This document shows positions 1 through 7,715 of a stretch of 64,000 nucleotides of DNA, one piece after another. How positions within the stretch are numbered: the stretch's first letter is position 1; each line of letters opens with the position of its first letter. A program made the translations under genes and the position numbers. Source of the stretch: Paraburkholderia silviterrae (GTDB lineage: Bacteria; Pseudomonadota; Gammaproteobacteria; Burkholderiales; Burkholderiaceae); assembly GCF_004353915.1 (NCBI RefSeq), contig NZ_SMRP01000002.1, forward strand, positions 62,001 through 126,000. Direction: 5' to 3'. The notes under the pieces were generated by a model. It was not told the origin of the DNA and searched no databases. It saw only the letters and a program-made list of their open reading frames with translations.

Positions 1-180
1 TATCCGTTCTTTACGCAGCTCACGGGCTTCGAAGGCGCGCGCTGGTTTGGCATCGAGCCGATCAGCTCTGGTGTGTTCGGCGTGCCGGCGGGCTTTCTGG
101 CGACGATCGTTGTTAGCCTGATCGACCGCAAGCCGGATGAGTACTCGGTCGCGCTGGTGGATTATATTCGGCATCCTTAG
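1..180 (+). CDS. ActP-like sodium:solute symporter, C-terminal end only
   Basis: The reading frame enters from the left edge and stops at TAG 178-180, giving the last 59 residues. They contain a WFGIEPISSGVFGVPAGF stretch and a final membrane helix (FLATIVVSLI), then a short cytoplasmic tail ending VDYIRHP. This is the typical end of the acetate/solute permease (ActP, SSS) family in Burkholderia, an inner-membrane cation-coupled carboxylate importer. The substrate cannot be fixed from this fragment. The upstream body of the gene lies outside the window. Confidence 0.75.
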   Translation, partial: YPFFTQLTGFEGARWFGIEPISSGVFGVPAGFLATIVVSLIDRKPDEYSVALVDYIRHP

Positions 181-343
181 CAAAGGCGTGATCTTTGCGG
201 CATTACGCTGCGTAACGTGCGTTCAGGGCTGTGCCGCCAATGCCTTGTATTTCGCCGCTGTGGCCGGTGGGTGGGGGTGAGGGGAGATCGAGCGGTGCAG
301 CGGCGGCACGGAGAGGTGCCGCCGCGCTTGCGAGGCGATACTG

Positions 344-670
344 CTACGAGGCGGTGACGGAGGCGACCACAGCGCGGTTGTACGGTTGTGTGGTCGGTGC
401 GCGGAATTTCCACTGTTGTCCCGGCTCAATGCCCGCGGCAGTCGCCGATGTGGTGCCAACGATCGCGCCGCTCGCATCGAGCAGGTTGATCGCGATCGTC
501 GCGGTCTGAATCCTGGTTGCGGTCGTGTTGGTGGCCGTGCCGGTCACATAGCCATTACCGCCGCCACCATAGACGGTGGCACCCAGGTCGCTGATCTGCA
601 GCGCATCGTTGGCCTGCGCTGCTGCCGCCGCGATGGTCAGGATAGCTCCGAGTATGAGCTTCTTCATCAT
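344..670 (-). CDS. Secreted FxLYD-like domain protein
   Basis: Small exported protein of about 108 residues. It starts at tandem ATGs (668-670 and 665-667), with GAGAGGGG upstream as ribosome site. The N-terminus MMKKLILGAILTIAAAAAQA is a clear signal peptide with cleavage near AQA. The mature part (ISDLGATVYGGGGNGYVTGTA ... LLDASGAIVGTT ... IEPGQQWKF) has the beta-sandwich rhythm of FxLYD proteins: a linker between strands, then the LLDASG turn and a PGQ-W-F ending. Function is unknown; such domains occur on periplasmic or surface proteins. It stands alone, convergent with the symporter end on its 3' side. Confidence 0.65.
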   Translation of the reverse strand: MMKKLILGAILTIAAAAAQANDALQISDLGATVYGGGGNGYVTGTATNTTATRIQTATIAINLLDASGAIVGTTSATAAGIEPGQQWKFRAPTTQPYNRAVVASVTAS

Positions 671-1069
671 GTAGACCCCTCTCGATAGTTGTGGGTCGTG
701 ATATTGAAGCGCAGCGGCGTGTGACGTGGCTTGAGATGTATCAAGGTAAAGGGAAAGGGTGATTAGGTCGCAGGTTGGTGGTGTGGGGTTTGGATTTTCT
801 GGTGGAACCCGGTCGCTGGATCGATTGACCTCGCGGCAAGTTTTTCGCGCTGGCATCTTCGGGCAATGGGATCGCCCAGATGACTACCCGACTCGGGAAC
901 TGAGCGCGGTGACTGGGCATCGAGGTGCAGTGGCCGCATTTGGACCTTTAGCTATCTCGTCTTCGAGGCACCCATGTTCGTCGGCACTGTCCGGGAGAAC
1001 GGCGAAACGTCGGCATGTTGATCTGGATGAGCCCGAACGCGATCGCTCGATGCGCTGTACGACGCCGAA
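671..1069. other. Gene-free stretch left of the hicAB control region
   Basis: About 400 bases between the secreted FxLYD-like protein and the LexA box. Open frames here run on both strands but have no ribosome site and no protein-like composition. I see no RNA gene, transposase scrap or strong repeat. Confidence 0.5.
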
Positions 1070-1089
1070 TACTGTATAAAAACACAGTA
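1070..1089. promoter_or_regulatory. LexA (SOS) box upstream of hicAB
   Basis: The sequence TACTGTATAAAAACACAGTA matches the CTGT-N8-ACAG LexA consensus with both outer TA extensions. It is part of an 8-bp inverted repeat (AATACTGT / ACAGTATT, 1068-1091). It ends 8 bases upstream of a plausible -35 element for hicA, so LexA bound here could repress the pair. Known: E. coli-type LexA boxes are used in betaproteobacteria. Inferred: SOS control of this operon. Confidence 0.65.
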
Positions 1090-1097
1090 TTTCAGCA

Positions 1098-1126
1098 TTG
1101 CGCGTACACACGAGCCCACATTAAAT
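1098..1126 (+). promoter_or_regulatory. Candidate sigma70 promoter of hicAB
   Basis: TTGCGC (1098-1103) and TTAAAT (1121-1126) are separated by exactly 17 bases, placing a start site near 1133. The direct repeat TACACACGAG occurs at 1105-1114, inside the spacer, and again at 1155-1164 downstream. Confidence 0.4.
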
Positions 1127-1144
1127 TTGGTGGTCGCGTGGTTT

Positions 1145-1160
1145 TGTGTAAAAATACACA
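1145..1160. promoter_or_regulatory. Palindromic operator-like site in hicAB leader
   Basis: TGTGTA-AAAA-TACACA is a perfect 6-bp inverted repeat 16 bases before the hicA start. HicB antitoxins commonly autorepress by binding such palindromes through their C-terminal DNA-binding domain, so this is the likely HicB site (inference). Confidence 0.45.
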
Positions 1161-1176
1161 CGAGTGCATCGATAAT

Positions 1177-1359
1177 ATGAACTCATCCGGGCTAATCCGG
1201 ATGCTGGAGGGAGATGGTTGGCAACAGGTACGGGTTACCGGCAGCCATCATCACTTTAAGCACCCCGAAAAGGCAGGCCTCGTGACGGTGCCGCACCCGA
1301 AGAAGGATCTTCCGATCGGGACGGTCATGAGCATCCTCAAAGCCGCAGGCCTTAAGTGA
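1177..1359 (+). CDS. hicA: HicA mRNA interferase toxin
   Basis: 60-residue toxin of the HicAB type II system. HicA has a double-stranded-RNA-binding-like fold and cleaves mRNA and tmRNA independently of translation. Visible marks are the opening MNSSGLIRMLEGDGW, the catalytic histidine region GSHHHFKHP (His24) and the closing P-K-K-DLPIGTVMSILKAAGLK, all typical of the family at full length. The ATG at 1177 starts the homologous segment; the frame is open further left but that part has no HicA character. The antitoxin follows 73 bases downstream, the usual toxin-first order. Confidence 0.9.
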   Translation: MNSSGLIRMLEGDGWQQVRVTGSHHHFKHPEKAGLVTVPHPKKDLPIGTVMSILKAAGLK

Positions 1360-1432
1360 CTGGCTGCGCGCCAGCCCTTAGTCGCGGAACGCGTGAAAAG
1401 CGGAATCGTTCAACTTTACAAGGAAGGACAAC

Positions 1433-1834
1433 ATGGAATTTCCCATCGCAGTTCATAAGGACGATGGGAGCGTCTATGGAGTGACTGTCCCGGACATTCC
1501 GGGTGTGCATTCCTGGGGCGACACCATCGATGATGCGATTAGAAATGCCAAAGAAGCGATTGCCGGTCACGTTTCTACGTTGGTTGAACTCGGTGAAGAC
1601 GTTGGCTTCGCGTGTTCGACCATTGAAGAGCTGGCGGCAAATCCAGAATACGCGGGCGCAATCTGGGCATTGGTTGAGGTCGACTTGAGCAGGCTGGACA
1701 ACAAGCCGGAAAGGATCAACATTAGCCTTCCCCGGTTCGTTTTGCGCAAGATCGACTCCTACGTCGAGAAGCGGCACGAAACAAGGAGTGGATTTCTGGC
1801 GCGCGCGGCTTTAGAGGCGCTTGCGCATGAATAG
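1433..1834 (+). CDS. hicB: HicB antitoxin with ribbon-helix-helix domain
   Basis: 133 residues. Residues 1-60 form the HicB partial RNase H-like fold (VYGVTVPDIPGVHSWGDT, then an A-x-x-NAKEAI helix) that binds and blocks HicA. Residues about 92-133 (RINISLPRFVLRKIDSYV ... RSGFLARAALEAL) look like a ribbon-helix-helix DNA-binding domain, which would autoregulate the operon. AGGAAGGA at 1421-1428 is a strong ribosome site for ATG 1433. The palindrome at 1145-1160 is the probable operator. The LexA box upstream adds a possible SOS input that is not standard for hicAB. Confidence 0.9.
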   Translation: MEFPIAVHKDDGSVYGVTVPDIPGVHSWGDTIDDAIRNAKEAIAGHVSTLVELGEDVGFACSTIEELAANPEYAGAIWALVEVDLSRLDNKPERINISLPRFVLRKIDSYVEKRHETRSGFLARAALEALAHE

Positions 1835-2010
1835 CCTGTACGTGGCTGGCTGAAGCGATTGTCAATCGAGAAGGCTCGCTATCCATGCGGACCTTTGTTT
1901 TTTTCGGCGCCGATAGAGCCCAAGCTCGTTGAAGCGGGAACGGATCGCCTAAGCCCGATTGAATCGCATAAATGAAAAAGGCTTCCTTGTGGGAAGCCTT
2001 TTATATCTTT
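1835..2010. other. Intergenic stretch up to the left attachment site
   Basis: No gene is visible between hicB and the att-like repeat. It ends with the hairpin described at 1975-2004. Confidence 0.5.
1975..2004. terminator. Bidirectional Rho-independent terminator
   Basis: GGCTTCC-TTGT-GGGAAGCC flanked by AAAAA on the left and TTTT on the right. Read on the minus strand it directly follows the tRNA-Ser 3'-end copy at 2011-2025, exactly as the GGGCC hairpins follow the copies at 7716 and 27711. It may be the original chromosomal terminator of tRNA-Ser (inference). Confidence 0.7.
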
Positions 2011-2025
2011 TGGCGGAGAGAGGGG
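2011..2025. repeat. att-like copy of tRNA-Ser 3' end (outer left site)
   Basis: TGGCGGAGAGAGGGG equals the 3' CCA end, acceptor strand and part of the T arm of the tRNA-Ser at 27732-27822 read on the plus strand. Identity stops after 15 bases. With the copies at 7738 and 27732 it marks three att cores and two tandem elements. Confidence 0.65.
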
Positions 2026-2177
2026 CAGGCTCCCCGCGCAAAGAAATCCCATAAAAATCAGCGACTTAATCCTGCATGCGAAATATCAGTGTACCAGCAG
2101 TTGTGTACCGGAAGAGCTTGCAACCGGTTTCAAATTCGCAGGACGTGAACCCTGCTCGCTCACAACGAACACTTGGT

Positions 2178-2477
2178 CTACTGCGCGCCCACTTGCATTT
2201 TCCTAATCTGCTCTTCGCGATTGTCGAGGTCTTTGCGTCGGTCATCGGTCGTCTGAAGTCTCAACTTAGCGTCCTCCAAGAACATCAGCGCGCGTTCGTA
2301 GTTTCGATGTTCTACCTCATAGTTGGTGAGGTAAAGAAGTTCCTCGAGGCTTGCGCGCTCATCAGCACTTTTAGATGCGGCCATGGCACCCCCGATAAGC
2401 AGTAGAAACAGCACTCCTGTCCCAAAGGCTGCGAAGACAAACAAATCCCCTCGTCGCGCGTTGTCCTTCGTGAACAC
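2178..2477 (-). CDS. Small membrane-anchored coiled-coil protein, unknown
   Basis: 99 residues if it starts at GTG 2475-2477; no ribosome site precedes that codon, so the true start may have been lost at the resolvase junction. One transmembrane helix ([20 protein letters not shown]) near residue 13 is followed by a charged helical tail ([24 protein letters not shown] then KLRLQ ... [10 protein letters not shown]), probably a coiled coil on one side of the membrane. No family recognised. It sits inside the left remnant element and is transcribed away from the resolvase. Confidence 0.45.
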   Translation of the reverse strand: MFTKDNARRGDLFVFAAFGTGVLFLLLIGGAMAASKSADERASLEELLYLTNYEVEHRNYERALMFLEDAKLRLQTTDDRRKDLDNREEQIRKMQVGAQ

Positions 2478-3055
2478 CGCTACGAGTCTTTGCTTACTGC
2501 CGGGTGTCGACTACCGACCGGACGACGGAGAATCAGCGCAGGGAGATTGAGGCCGCTGGTTTCGCCATCGAAAGCCGTCGGATCATCGAGGAGGCGATTA
2601 GCGGATCAGTGGCGGCGCAGGACCGTCCAGGCTTCAGCAAGCTGCTCGATCGTCTCGAGCCGGGCGACGTTCTCGTCGTGACCAAGCTCGATCGCTTTGG
2701 ACGCAATGCGATGGACGTGCGGTCAACAGTCGAACAGTTGGCAGCAACCGGTGTCCGGGTGCATTGCCTGGCGCTCGGCGGCGTTGACCTTACCAGCCCC
2801 GCTGGCCGCATGACGATGCAGGTCATTTCGGCAGTAGCAGAGTTTGAGCGCGACTTGCTGATTGAGCGGACACAGGCCGGATTGCGGCGGGCGAAAGCTG
2901 AAGGGAAGGAATTTGGACGCCCATCCGCATTGTCGGCTGATCAGCGCCGTGTCGTACTGGACCGGCTGGCGGCTGGAGAGAGCATTGCGGCGCTTGCCCG
3001 GGAGTTTTCTACAAGTCGCCAAACGATCATGCGCGTTCGGGGCGCGGGAGCGTAG
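2474..3055 (+). pseudogene. Serine resolvase/invertase lacking its start
   Basis: The frame encodes a Tn3/Hin-type serine recombinase: [15 protein letters not shown] with the nucleophile Ser at 2507, [29 protein letters not shown], the [17 protein letters not shown] helix, and a C-terminal helix-turn-helix ([19 protein letters not shown]). The first beta strand is present from 2474 but no start codon lies between the in-frame TGA at 2471-2473 and GTG 2504. Starting at GTG 2504 would put the catalytic Ser at residue 2 and delete strand 1. So the gene is probably broken at its 5' end by a rearrangement that also touches the gene on its left. Usual length is near 195; here about 193 codons remain. 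Confidence 0.7.
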
Positions 3056-3276
3056 ACGGCCGCCCAAAGCCAGAAAGCTCGTCGCGGCTCCCAGCCCACG
3101 TGCTGCTTCGCCTTGCTGGACGGGCGTTTGCGCGGGCATGCCAGCATTCTGCGACCAGCTGGAAAGATGTCTTCGAATGCTGGGGGTTAACCCTAGAGCG
3201 TGATCCTCCTAGACTTTGGTCATCGGATGCAGACAAGTTGTCGCACCGCCCACAAAAGTCATTGGAGGTAGTAATC

Positions 3277-3588
3277 ATGAAATCCCTGATCCAGGCCGTT
3301 GCTCTTGCCGCTGCTCTTATCGTCCCCGTTGCTTCGTTCGCCCAGTCGAACGGCCCAGTGACCCGCGCCCAGGTGCGTGCGGAGCTCGTGCAACTCGAAA
3401 AGGCTGGCTACAGCCCCGCTCGCGGTAATGACCCGCACTACCCCGACGACATTCTTGCCGCTGAAGCCAAGGTGGCTGCGCAAAACGGCGCAACGAGCGG
3501 TTACGGTGGTGTCGCGAGCGGTTCGTCGGACGCAGGTCGTCCGGCTGTGTCGAAGGCCGACTGGAACGCGATGTACAACCACCCGTAA
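3277..3588 (+). CDS. DUF4148 secreted small protein
   Basis: 103 residues beginning at ATG 3277, with TTGGAGG 9 bases before it. MKSLIQAVALAAALIVPVASFAQ is a signal peptide with cleavage after FAQ or SFA. The mature part (VTRAQVRAELVQLEKAGYSPARGNDPHYPDDILAAEAKVAAQ) is the DUF4148 signature that is abundant and nearly restricted to Burkholderiaceae. Role unknown, periplasmic or secreted. A hairpin terminator at 3766-3796 lies downstream. Its good codon use contrasts with neighbouring element genes; it may be chromosomal cargo. Confidence 0.85.
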   Translation: MKSLIQAVALAAALIVPVASFAQSNGPVTRAQVRAELVQLEKAGYSPARGNDPHYPDDILAAEAKVAAQNGATSGYGGVASGSSDAGRPAVSKADWNAMYNHP

Positions 3589-3765
3589 TGAATTGATTTT
3601 GGACGCACAGGTGGGACGCCAAAAGTATCTGGCCTGAGCATCGCAGTCCGAGCGCGCAGCACCCCAGCGCGTTCCTGTTTAAAGAACTGGCTCGCTAAAC
3701 GCGGCAATATCCGGCAGCGAGCCAGCCACATTTCGAACACCTCCGCCATTGGGCTCCTGATGGCT

Positions 3766-3796
3766 TCGCTCGGGCCTTATGGCCCGGGCGCTTTTT
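3766..3796 (+). terminator. Hairpin terminator after DUF4148 gene
   Basis: CGGGCC-TTAT-GGCCCG (3771-3786), extended by a GC-rich flank and followed by CTTTTT. It is placed to end transcripts from the DUF4148 gene. Confidence 0.55.
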
Positions 3797-3863
3797 CAGA
3801 TGAACCCTCGCAGCCGGGCATCGTTCGACCGGAGCGAACTGAATCTGCCCCAGTGTTGCGCGT

Positions 3864-4175
3864 CTACCGCCCCCACCGTTGATCGGCGCCGGCCAGTTTG
3901 GGCGGCTCCTTGATCTCTCTGACTTCACCGTCGATGGTCAAATCATCGCGCCGCAGTCGCGCTTCGATCGGCGACTGGGCGTCTCGTCCTGCATCTACAA
4001 CAGTCCAAGCCGGCGGCGCGGGCTTCGTCTTCGGCTCGTCTCCAAGCAATGGCACGAGCCCGATCAGGCCGAACAGCACGGCCGCTGCAATGGAAATGAG
4101 GAGGCGTCCGGAAATGCCGACTTCTGCGGCGTTGGTAGTGGCAACGGCTCCGACGACTGATGGCACGAGGCTCAT
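3864..4175 (-). CDS. Small single-pass membrane protein, unknown
   Basis: About 103 residues from ATG 4173-4175; a frame open further upstream is less convincing because it is Arg-rich. One hydrophobic helix (LLISIAAAVLFGLIGLVPLL) near residue 20 is followed by a proline-rich linker (TKPAPPAW) and a charged tail (EARLRRDDLTIDGEVREIKEPPKLAG). No family recognised. It is part of the remnant element between two att copies and lies divergent from the exported protein at 4312. Confidence 0.4.
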   Translation of the reverse strand: MSLVPSVVGAVATTNAAEVGISGRLLISIAAAVLFGLIGLVPLLGDEPKTKPAPPAWTVVDAGRDAQSPIEARLRRDDLTIDGEVREIKEPPKLAGADQRWGR

Positions 4176-4311
4176 TTTCCAAATCCGAATCAAGAGAACG
4201 CGTAACCGAGGCAATTCTGTACGTCTTCCCACATAACAAGATAAGTTGTCGCTGCATTATGTGCCCAATGTTGTTCCTATGCTGTCGCAAGAATTAGCGA
4301 GCGAGCCCTTC

Positions 4312-5055
4312 ATGCGAACCAGACGATACCTGTTGGTGAGAGCGGCTATTCTCACGGGTATGAGCGCACTAGCAACAGTCGTATTTGCGCAAGCATTACC
4401 CCAATTTTCGTGGCCCGACAACCGCCTACCTGACGGCGAAGTGGTTTTCACTGTCAAGCGATGGCAAGTCCAAATTGAAGTCAATTCGGGACACGTTGCG
4501 CAATGGCAAGCAGCAATGGGGACTGTTTTTCGCGTGGTTAGCTCAGATGCTGGTTGGTTTAACCACGGATTTCAATTGGTGCATAACGTACCCACGCCAC
4601 CGGGCTTTGTCCTTTGCGGCATGTCTGTCGATGACATTCAATTGAATGGACATGGGGGGGCTTGGTCTGTCACGTATATAGACACGCCAAAACCGATGTA
4701 CCAAGTGATTTTTACCGCAAGTGCCGACGCTGAAAATCGAGGGGGAACCTCAAAGGGTAAGGTGACCATCCTTGCAGTACCGACTGAATTCGCCACAATT
4801 CAACCAGAACCATCGCAATTTAGGCACTTCATGTGGCTGACGGACACTAAAGACCCGATGAAAATATCTTGCCCGAGGAACTCTGACGGCCAATCCAGTG
4901 ATGGCGACCGCGTTTCAGCCGTTACTGATGAGAAGACGATCGAGGACTTTCCGGGATGGACGACGGCGCCGATGGTCTTAGATCCGCGAAGGCCACCACA
5001 TTGCCCTCCCGTGGGCATTTCGTCCGCAGACCACCGGTGTAATACAACCCCCTGA
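4312..5055 (+). CDS. Exported hypothetical protein
   Basis: 247 residues from ATG 4312, chosen because MRTRRYLLVRAAILTGMSALATVVFAQ then begins as a normal signal peptide; an upstream ATG at 4246 would bury it. The mature protein has repeated aromatic beta-type segments (VVFTVKRWQVQIEV, AWSVTYIDTPKPMYQVIF) and several Cys in the C-terminal half. No known domain recognised. Base composition is visibly lower in GC than the core genome, consistent with transfer. Element A cargo. Confidence 0.5.
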   Translation: MRTRRYLLVRAAILTGMSALATVVFAQALPQFSWPDNRLPDGEVVFTVKRWQVQIEVNSGHVAQWQAAMGTVFRVVSSDAGWFNHGFQLVHNVPTPPGFVLCGMSVDDIQLNGHGGAWSVTYIDTPKPMYQVIFTASADAENRGGTSKGKVTILAVPTEFATIQPEPSQFRHFMWLTDTKDPMKISCPRNSDGQSSDGDRVSAVTDEKTIEDFPGWTTAPMVLDPRRPPHCPPVGISSADHRCNTTP

Positions 5056-5078
5056 TGCACAAATATGACGCTAGCAGT

Positions 5079-5417
5079 TCAACTGAACCGCTGGCCGTTA
5101 TAAAAAATGGACGTTATCAAAGGATTCTGTTCGAGTTCGGGCAACTCAATTTTTTCGAAGATCGTGTTCGCATGGGCACCAGTAGCGTACTTGTGGCGAA
5201 ATTCCTCGATGGGCCGGTCTTCAACGAGTCGACGAGGTCCGAACACGTTGACAACGCCTCGCGCTGCCCGTGCCAATCGCCAGGATAGCTCCCACCAAAC
5301 CACCTCGATGTCAGACCATGGCCGCCCGTCTTTGTCCAGCGGATGCCAAAGCGCGCCCCCGGCTAGCTGATGCCACGGTGAACGAACTGCTCTATTGCTT
5401 GAAGGGCCGCGGGCCAA
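5079..5417 (-). CDS. Hypothetical protein, overlaps upstream gene
   Basis: 112 residues. The frame overlaps the 3' end of the gene at 5363-5863 by 55 bases in another frame, and the only ATG (5415-5417) lies inside the overlap, suggesting translational coupling or a different start. The body looks like a real protein (LDKDGRPWSDIEVVWWELSW, then RLVEDRPIEEFRHKYATGAH and a hydrophobic end). No family recognised. Confidence 0.4.
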   Translation of the reverse strand: MARGPSSNRAVRSPWHQLAGGALWHPLDKDGRPWSDIEVVWWELSWRLARAARGVVNVFGPRRLVEDRPIEEFRHKYATGAHANTIFEKIELPELEQNPLITSIFYNGQRFS

Positions 5418-5863
5418 TTTGCTAGTCCCGCGTCAACGAGCTTGAACGTGAGATGTTTGATCGTCTCACCCGGCAGTGACTCCAACTGGTCGAGCAGGCG
5501 ATTCTTCTCTGGCGCCGGCAGATCGGACTCTGCAATGCGATTCCCAATCAACTCCTTCAGCGTGTCCTCGTGGAGCTTGACCGTCACGACACCGAGGATG
5601 GCCGACAGGCCGCCGTCGTCAGCCAAGAAGTCCATCCCCTTGGCTGTGATGCGAGGCAAGCCGCTCGCCACGTGCCCGTCCATCCCATACTTGATCGCAC
5701 TCTCGGCCAAGCCGTGTTCCTCGAGGTAGATTAGGTTGGCGGCATAGCGCTTCGCCGCGGCGTCGTCCATCTCGTTGAGTAGCTGCCGGACGTCGTGCGG
5801 CCTGGGGTAGCTCTGGGCGAGCATTTCCAGCAGTTCTCGCTGATAGGTCCGAACAAGGTTCAC
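5363..5863 (-). CDS. Hypothetical helical protein with winged-helix-like N-terminus
   Basis: 166 residues from ATG 5861-5863. The first about 70 residues (RELLEMLAQSYPRPHDVRQLL ... YAANLIYLEEHGLAESAI) resemble a winged-helix fold, followed by GLPRITAKGMDFLADDGG, which is how small DNA-binding wings often end. The C-terminal half is helical (VKLHEDTLKELIGNRIAESD). The fold is guessed from the pattern only; no exact family recognised. It forms a likely two-gene unit with the overlapping gene downstream (5079-5417). Confidence 0.5.
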   Translation of the reverse strand: MNLVRTYQRELLEMLAQSYPRPHDVRQLLNEMDDAAAKRYAANLIYLEEHGLAESAIKYGMDGHVASGLPRITAKGMDFLADDGGLSAILGVVTVKLHEDTLKELIGNRIAESDLPAPEKNRLLDQLESLPGETIKHLTFKLVDAGLANWPAALQAIEQFVHRGIS

Positions 5864-5956
5864 ACAGCCTCCGCTTCTGTCGGTGACGGAAGCAGATAGT
5901 AATGGTCGGTCAATGCTTGAGCAACGTTCAATGCACGTTGAATAAATCGCGTCCGC

Positions 5957-6481
5957 TCATCGATCGGTTACGCGGACAACACTCGAGACGGAATTGGAAT
6001 CTTCGTCCGGCTTGCCCTTGTGCTGTGTGACTTCGGCGGTAAATGCGACTGTGGCGCCCACCGGGATAACGAATGTCCGCATGTCGTCCATTTCGGCGCC
6101 GGGCAGGAACTCGTATAGATCTCCGGTACCGGCCATCAGATCTGCCTTGGCTAGGACCGCTCCAGTGTCCTCGTCGATTACGTCCTTCGCCACCCTCTTC
6201 GGATCAACCTCACGTACGCGTAACTCGTACGTGTCGCCGGCCTTGCTATTTAGCTGGAACGTAACGGGCCGTGGATTTTTCGCGTGGACGTGGACGACGA
6301 CGAGGCGCAAATCGTCCCGATAAGGAAGAACGTTCGCATCCATCGTGAGGTTGAGTTGCCAGTCTCGCGAGCCACTCAGGCCAAAGATCCAAAGCGCCCA
6401 TCCCCCGGCGACAATAATCGCGAGGCATGAAAGAATCTTCAGGGAGAGGTCGGCAATTTCCGTGGCGCGCTTCAAGCTCAT
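5957..6481 (-). CDS. Membrane-anchored hypothetical protein
   Basis: 174 residues from ATG 6479-6481; codons further upstream translate to Arg/Ser-rich shadow. MSLKRATEIADLSLKILSCLAIIVAGGWALWIF gives an N-terminal membrane anchor, then a beta-rich soluble domain (LRLVVVHVHAKNPRPVTFQLN ... FVIPVGATVAFTAEVTQHKG). Function unknown; topology suggests an exported domain. Element A cargo. Confidence 0.5.
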   Translation of the reverse strand: MSLKRATEIADLSLKILSCLAIIVAGGWALWIFGLSGSRDWQLNLTMDANVLPYRDDLRLVVVHVHAKNPRPVTFQLNSKAGDTYELRVREVDPKRVAKDVIDEDTGAVLAKADLMAGTGDLYEFLPGAEMDDMRTFVIPVGATVAFTAEVTQHKGKPDEDSNSVSSVVRVTDR

Positions 6482-6530
6482 GATTAACCACCATCGCGAG
6501 TTGGACCAGGCATGCGGCAGCGCCCAGTGT

Positions 6531-6728
6531 CTATGCGGCTCCCGACGCCGGCGTGATCGGGATAACCTTGGCTCCAGCCTTGAGCCCGTCGAGGTAGTCC
6601 GCCCACTGCTGCATCGCCCGGCGTTCATTGATGAACCGTGTGCGGTTGTACGCGCCGCCAAGGTTGTCGAGCACCGCGTACGCGAACTGGTGCTGGGCGA
6701 TAAAGTGCGCGCCGCGGCCATGCGCCAC
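6531..6728 (-). pseudogene. C-terminal fragment of P4-type tyrosine integrase
   Basis: The 65 codons carry the family ending: GGAYNRTRFINERRAMQQWADYLDGLKAGAKVIPI. The Tyr in AYNRT aligns with the nucleophile of P4/CP4-57-type integrases (compare AYWRGD in the intact integrase at 7937). All upstream catalytic residues (Arg, HxxR) are missing and nothing integrase-like precedes it on the minus strand. It is the relic of the recombinase that probably inserted element A at tRNA-Ser. Confidence 0.65.
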
Positions 6729-7005
6729 GACCTTGGCATTGTAGGCGAGACTCAGTCTGTTCTACTGCCCTTCGGCGAGTGGGAAGACGTTCCTGACAGG
6801 TCATCGGCTGGCGGCGATTTTGTGCACGCGTCGCTCAACGCTACAGACGTGGTCCGAACGGGGCGAGCCGCGCCATAGTTACGGCATGGCGTTATGGAGG
6901 TTCAACGTCGATTTTGTGGTGAGGCGGACACACAGATTCGGCTTCGTGAGGCCGTCCTTGTCGGGTGCTGACGTATGATCTCGTCGAAGAAAACGAGGGG
7001 CGACG
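6729..7005. other. Non-coding remnant between integrase scrap and next gene
   Basis: About 280 bases without a supportable gene; probably decayed element sequence. GAGGGG at 6995-7000 is the ribosome site of the next gene. Confidence 0.4.
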
Positions 7006-7593
7006 ATGAAGCCGAACGAGTGGATGTGGCCGCTGGGGGTGCTAGCCTTCGTCATAGTAACGAGCGTGGTCCTCAGACACGCACCGTATACATCAACAGA
7101 GACCGCGACGTGGGTTCAAGCGATTGCGTCCGTTGTCGCGATCTGGTGGTCAGGTTCGAGCGCGCGAAGACTGCAGCGAGACATCCAACGCCAAAAAAGG
7201 ATCACCCGTGCGGGCGCTGTCGTTGAAATTGCGACCGCGGCGTGGAACCTCGCTTCGCACGTGGTAACGCAGTTACCCGACCGTGAAGCGGTTCAACAAG
7301 TAGGCAGGGGTGAAAGGCACTTCGACTATCCCGAATTGCAGGAGATGGAACGCGTTACCGTTTCGATACCCTTGCACGACTTGAATACCCCTGAGCTCGT
7401 CCGTCTGGTCATGATGCTGACCGCGACGGTGCGCCAGCTTCGTGAAAAAGTGGACTTCATGCTCGCAAATCATCGGGAGATCGACGGAGCGGGGTTTGAG
7501 GAGTTCTTCAAAACGCTTGGACAAATGCGGAGTGCGTGCCTTGATATCCGCAACAGAATGGCCGAGCAGCTTGCTGCCATCGAGCACAGTTGA
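7006..7593 (+). CDS. Membrane-anchored hypothetical protein
   Basis: 195 residues from ATG 7006, with GAGGGG 5 bases upstream. Two short hydrophobic segments (WMWPLGVLAFVIVTSVVL and WVQAIASVVAIWW) lead into a mostly helical cytoplasmic region (RRLQRDIQRQKRITRAGAV ... VRQLREKVDFMLANH). This plan is common in small phage- and island-borne proteins of unknown role. Last gene of element A before the internal att copy. Confidence 0.55.
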   Translation: MKPNEWMWPLGVLAFVIVTSVVLRHAPYTSTETATWVQAIASVVAIWWSGSSARRLQRDIQRQKRITRAGAVVEIATAAWNLASHVVTQLPDREAVQQVGRGERHFDYPELQEMERVTVSIPLHDLNTPELVRLVMMLTATVRQLREKVDFMLANHREIDGAGFEEFFKTLGQMRSACLDIRNRMAEQLAAIEHS

Positions 7594-7715
7594 GCCGGGC
7601 GTTGTTCGTAGACAACGCAGCCAACCGGTCGCCAGTGAGGGGGTAAGCCAGGCTTAGCCTGCCGCTTGCGGGCGTGTAGATACCAGTGTGGATAGAAATG
7701 AAAAGCGGGCCAAAA
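7594..7715. terminator. Intergenic end of element A with minus-strand hairpin
   Basis: No gene. CGGGCC-AAAA-GGCCCG (7706-7721) followed on the minus strand by CTTTTC. It has the same position relative to the tRNA-Ser 3' copy as the terminator of the real tRNA at 27701-27716, so it was copied or carried with the att site. Confidence 0.55.

Noticed and set aside
884..1161. Minus-strand frames opposite the hicAB promoter as the LexA target gene
   Set aside because: No ribosome site, Arg/Ser-rich shadow composition, and the frames run through the box itself.
6345..6878. 177-codon plus-strand frame over the integrase scrap
   Set aside because: Antisense to the integrase fragment, no ribosome site and no protein-like features.
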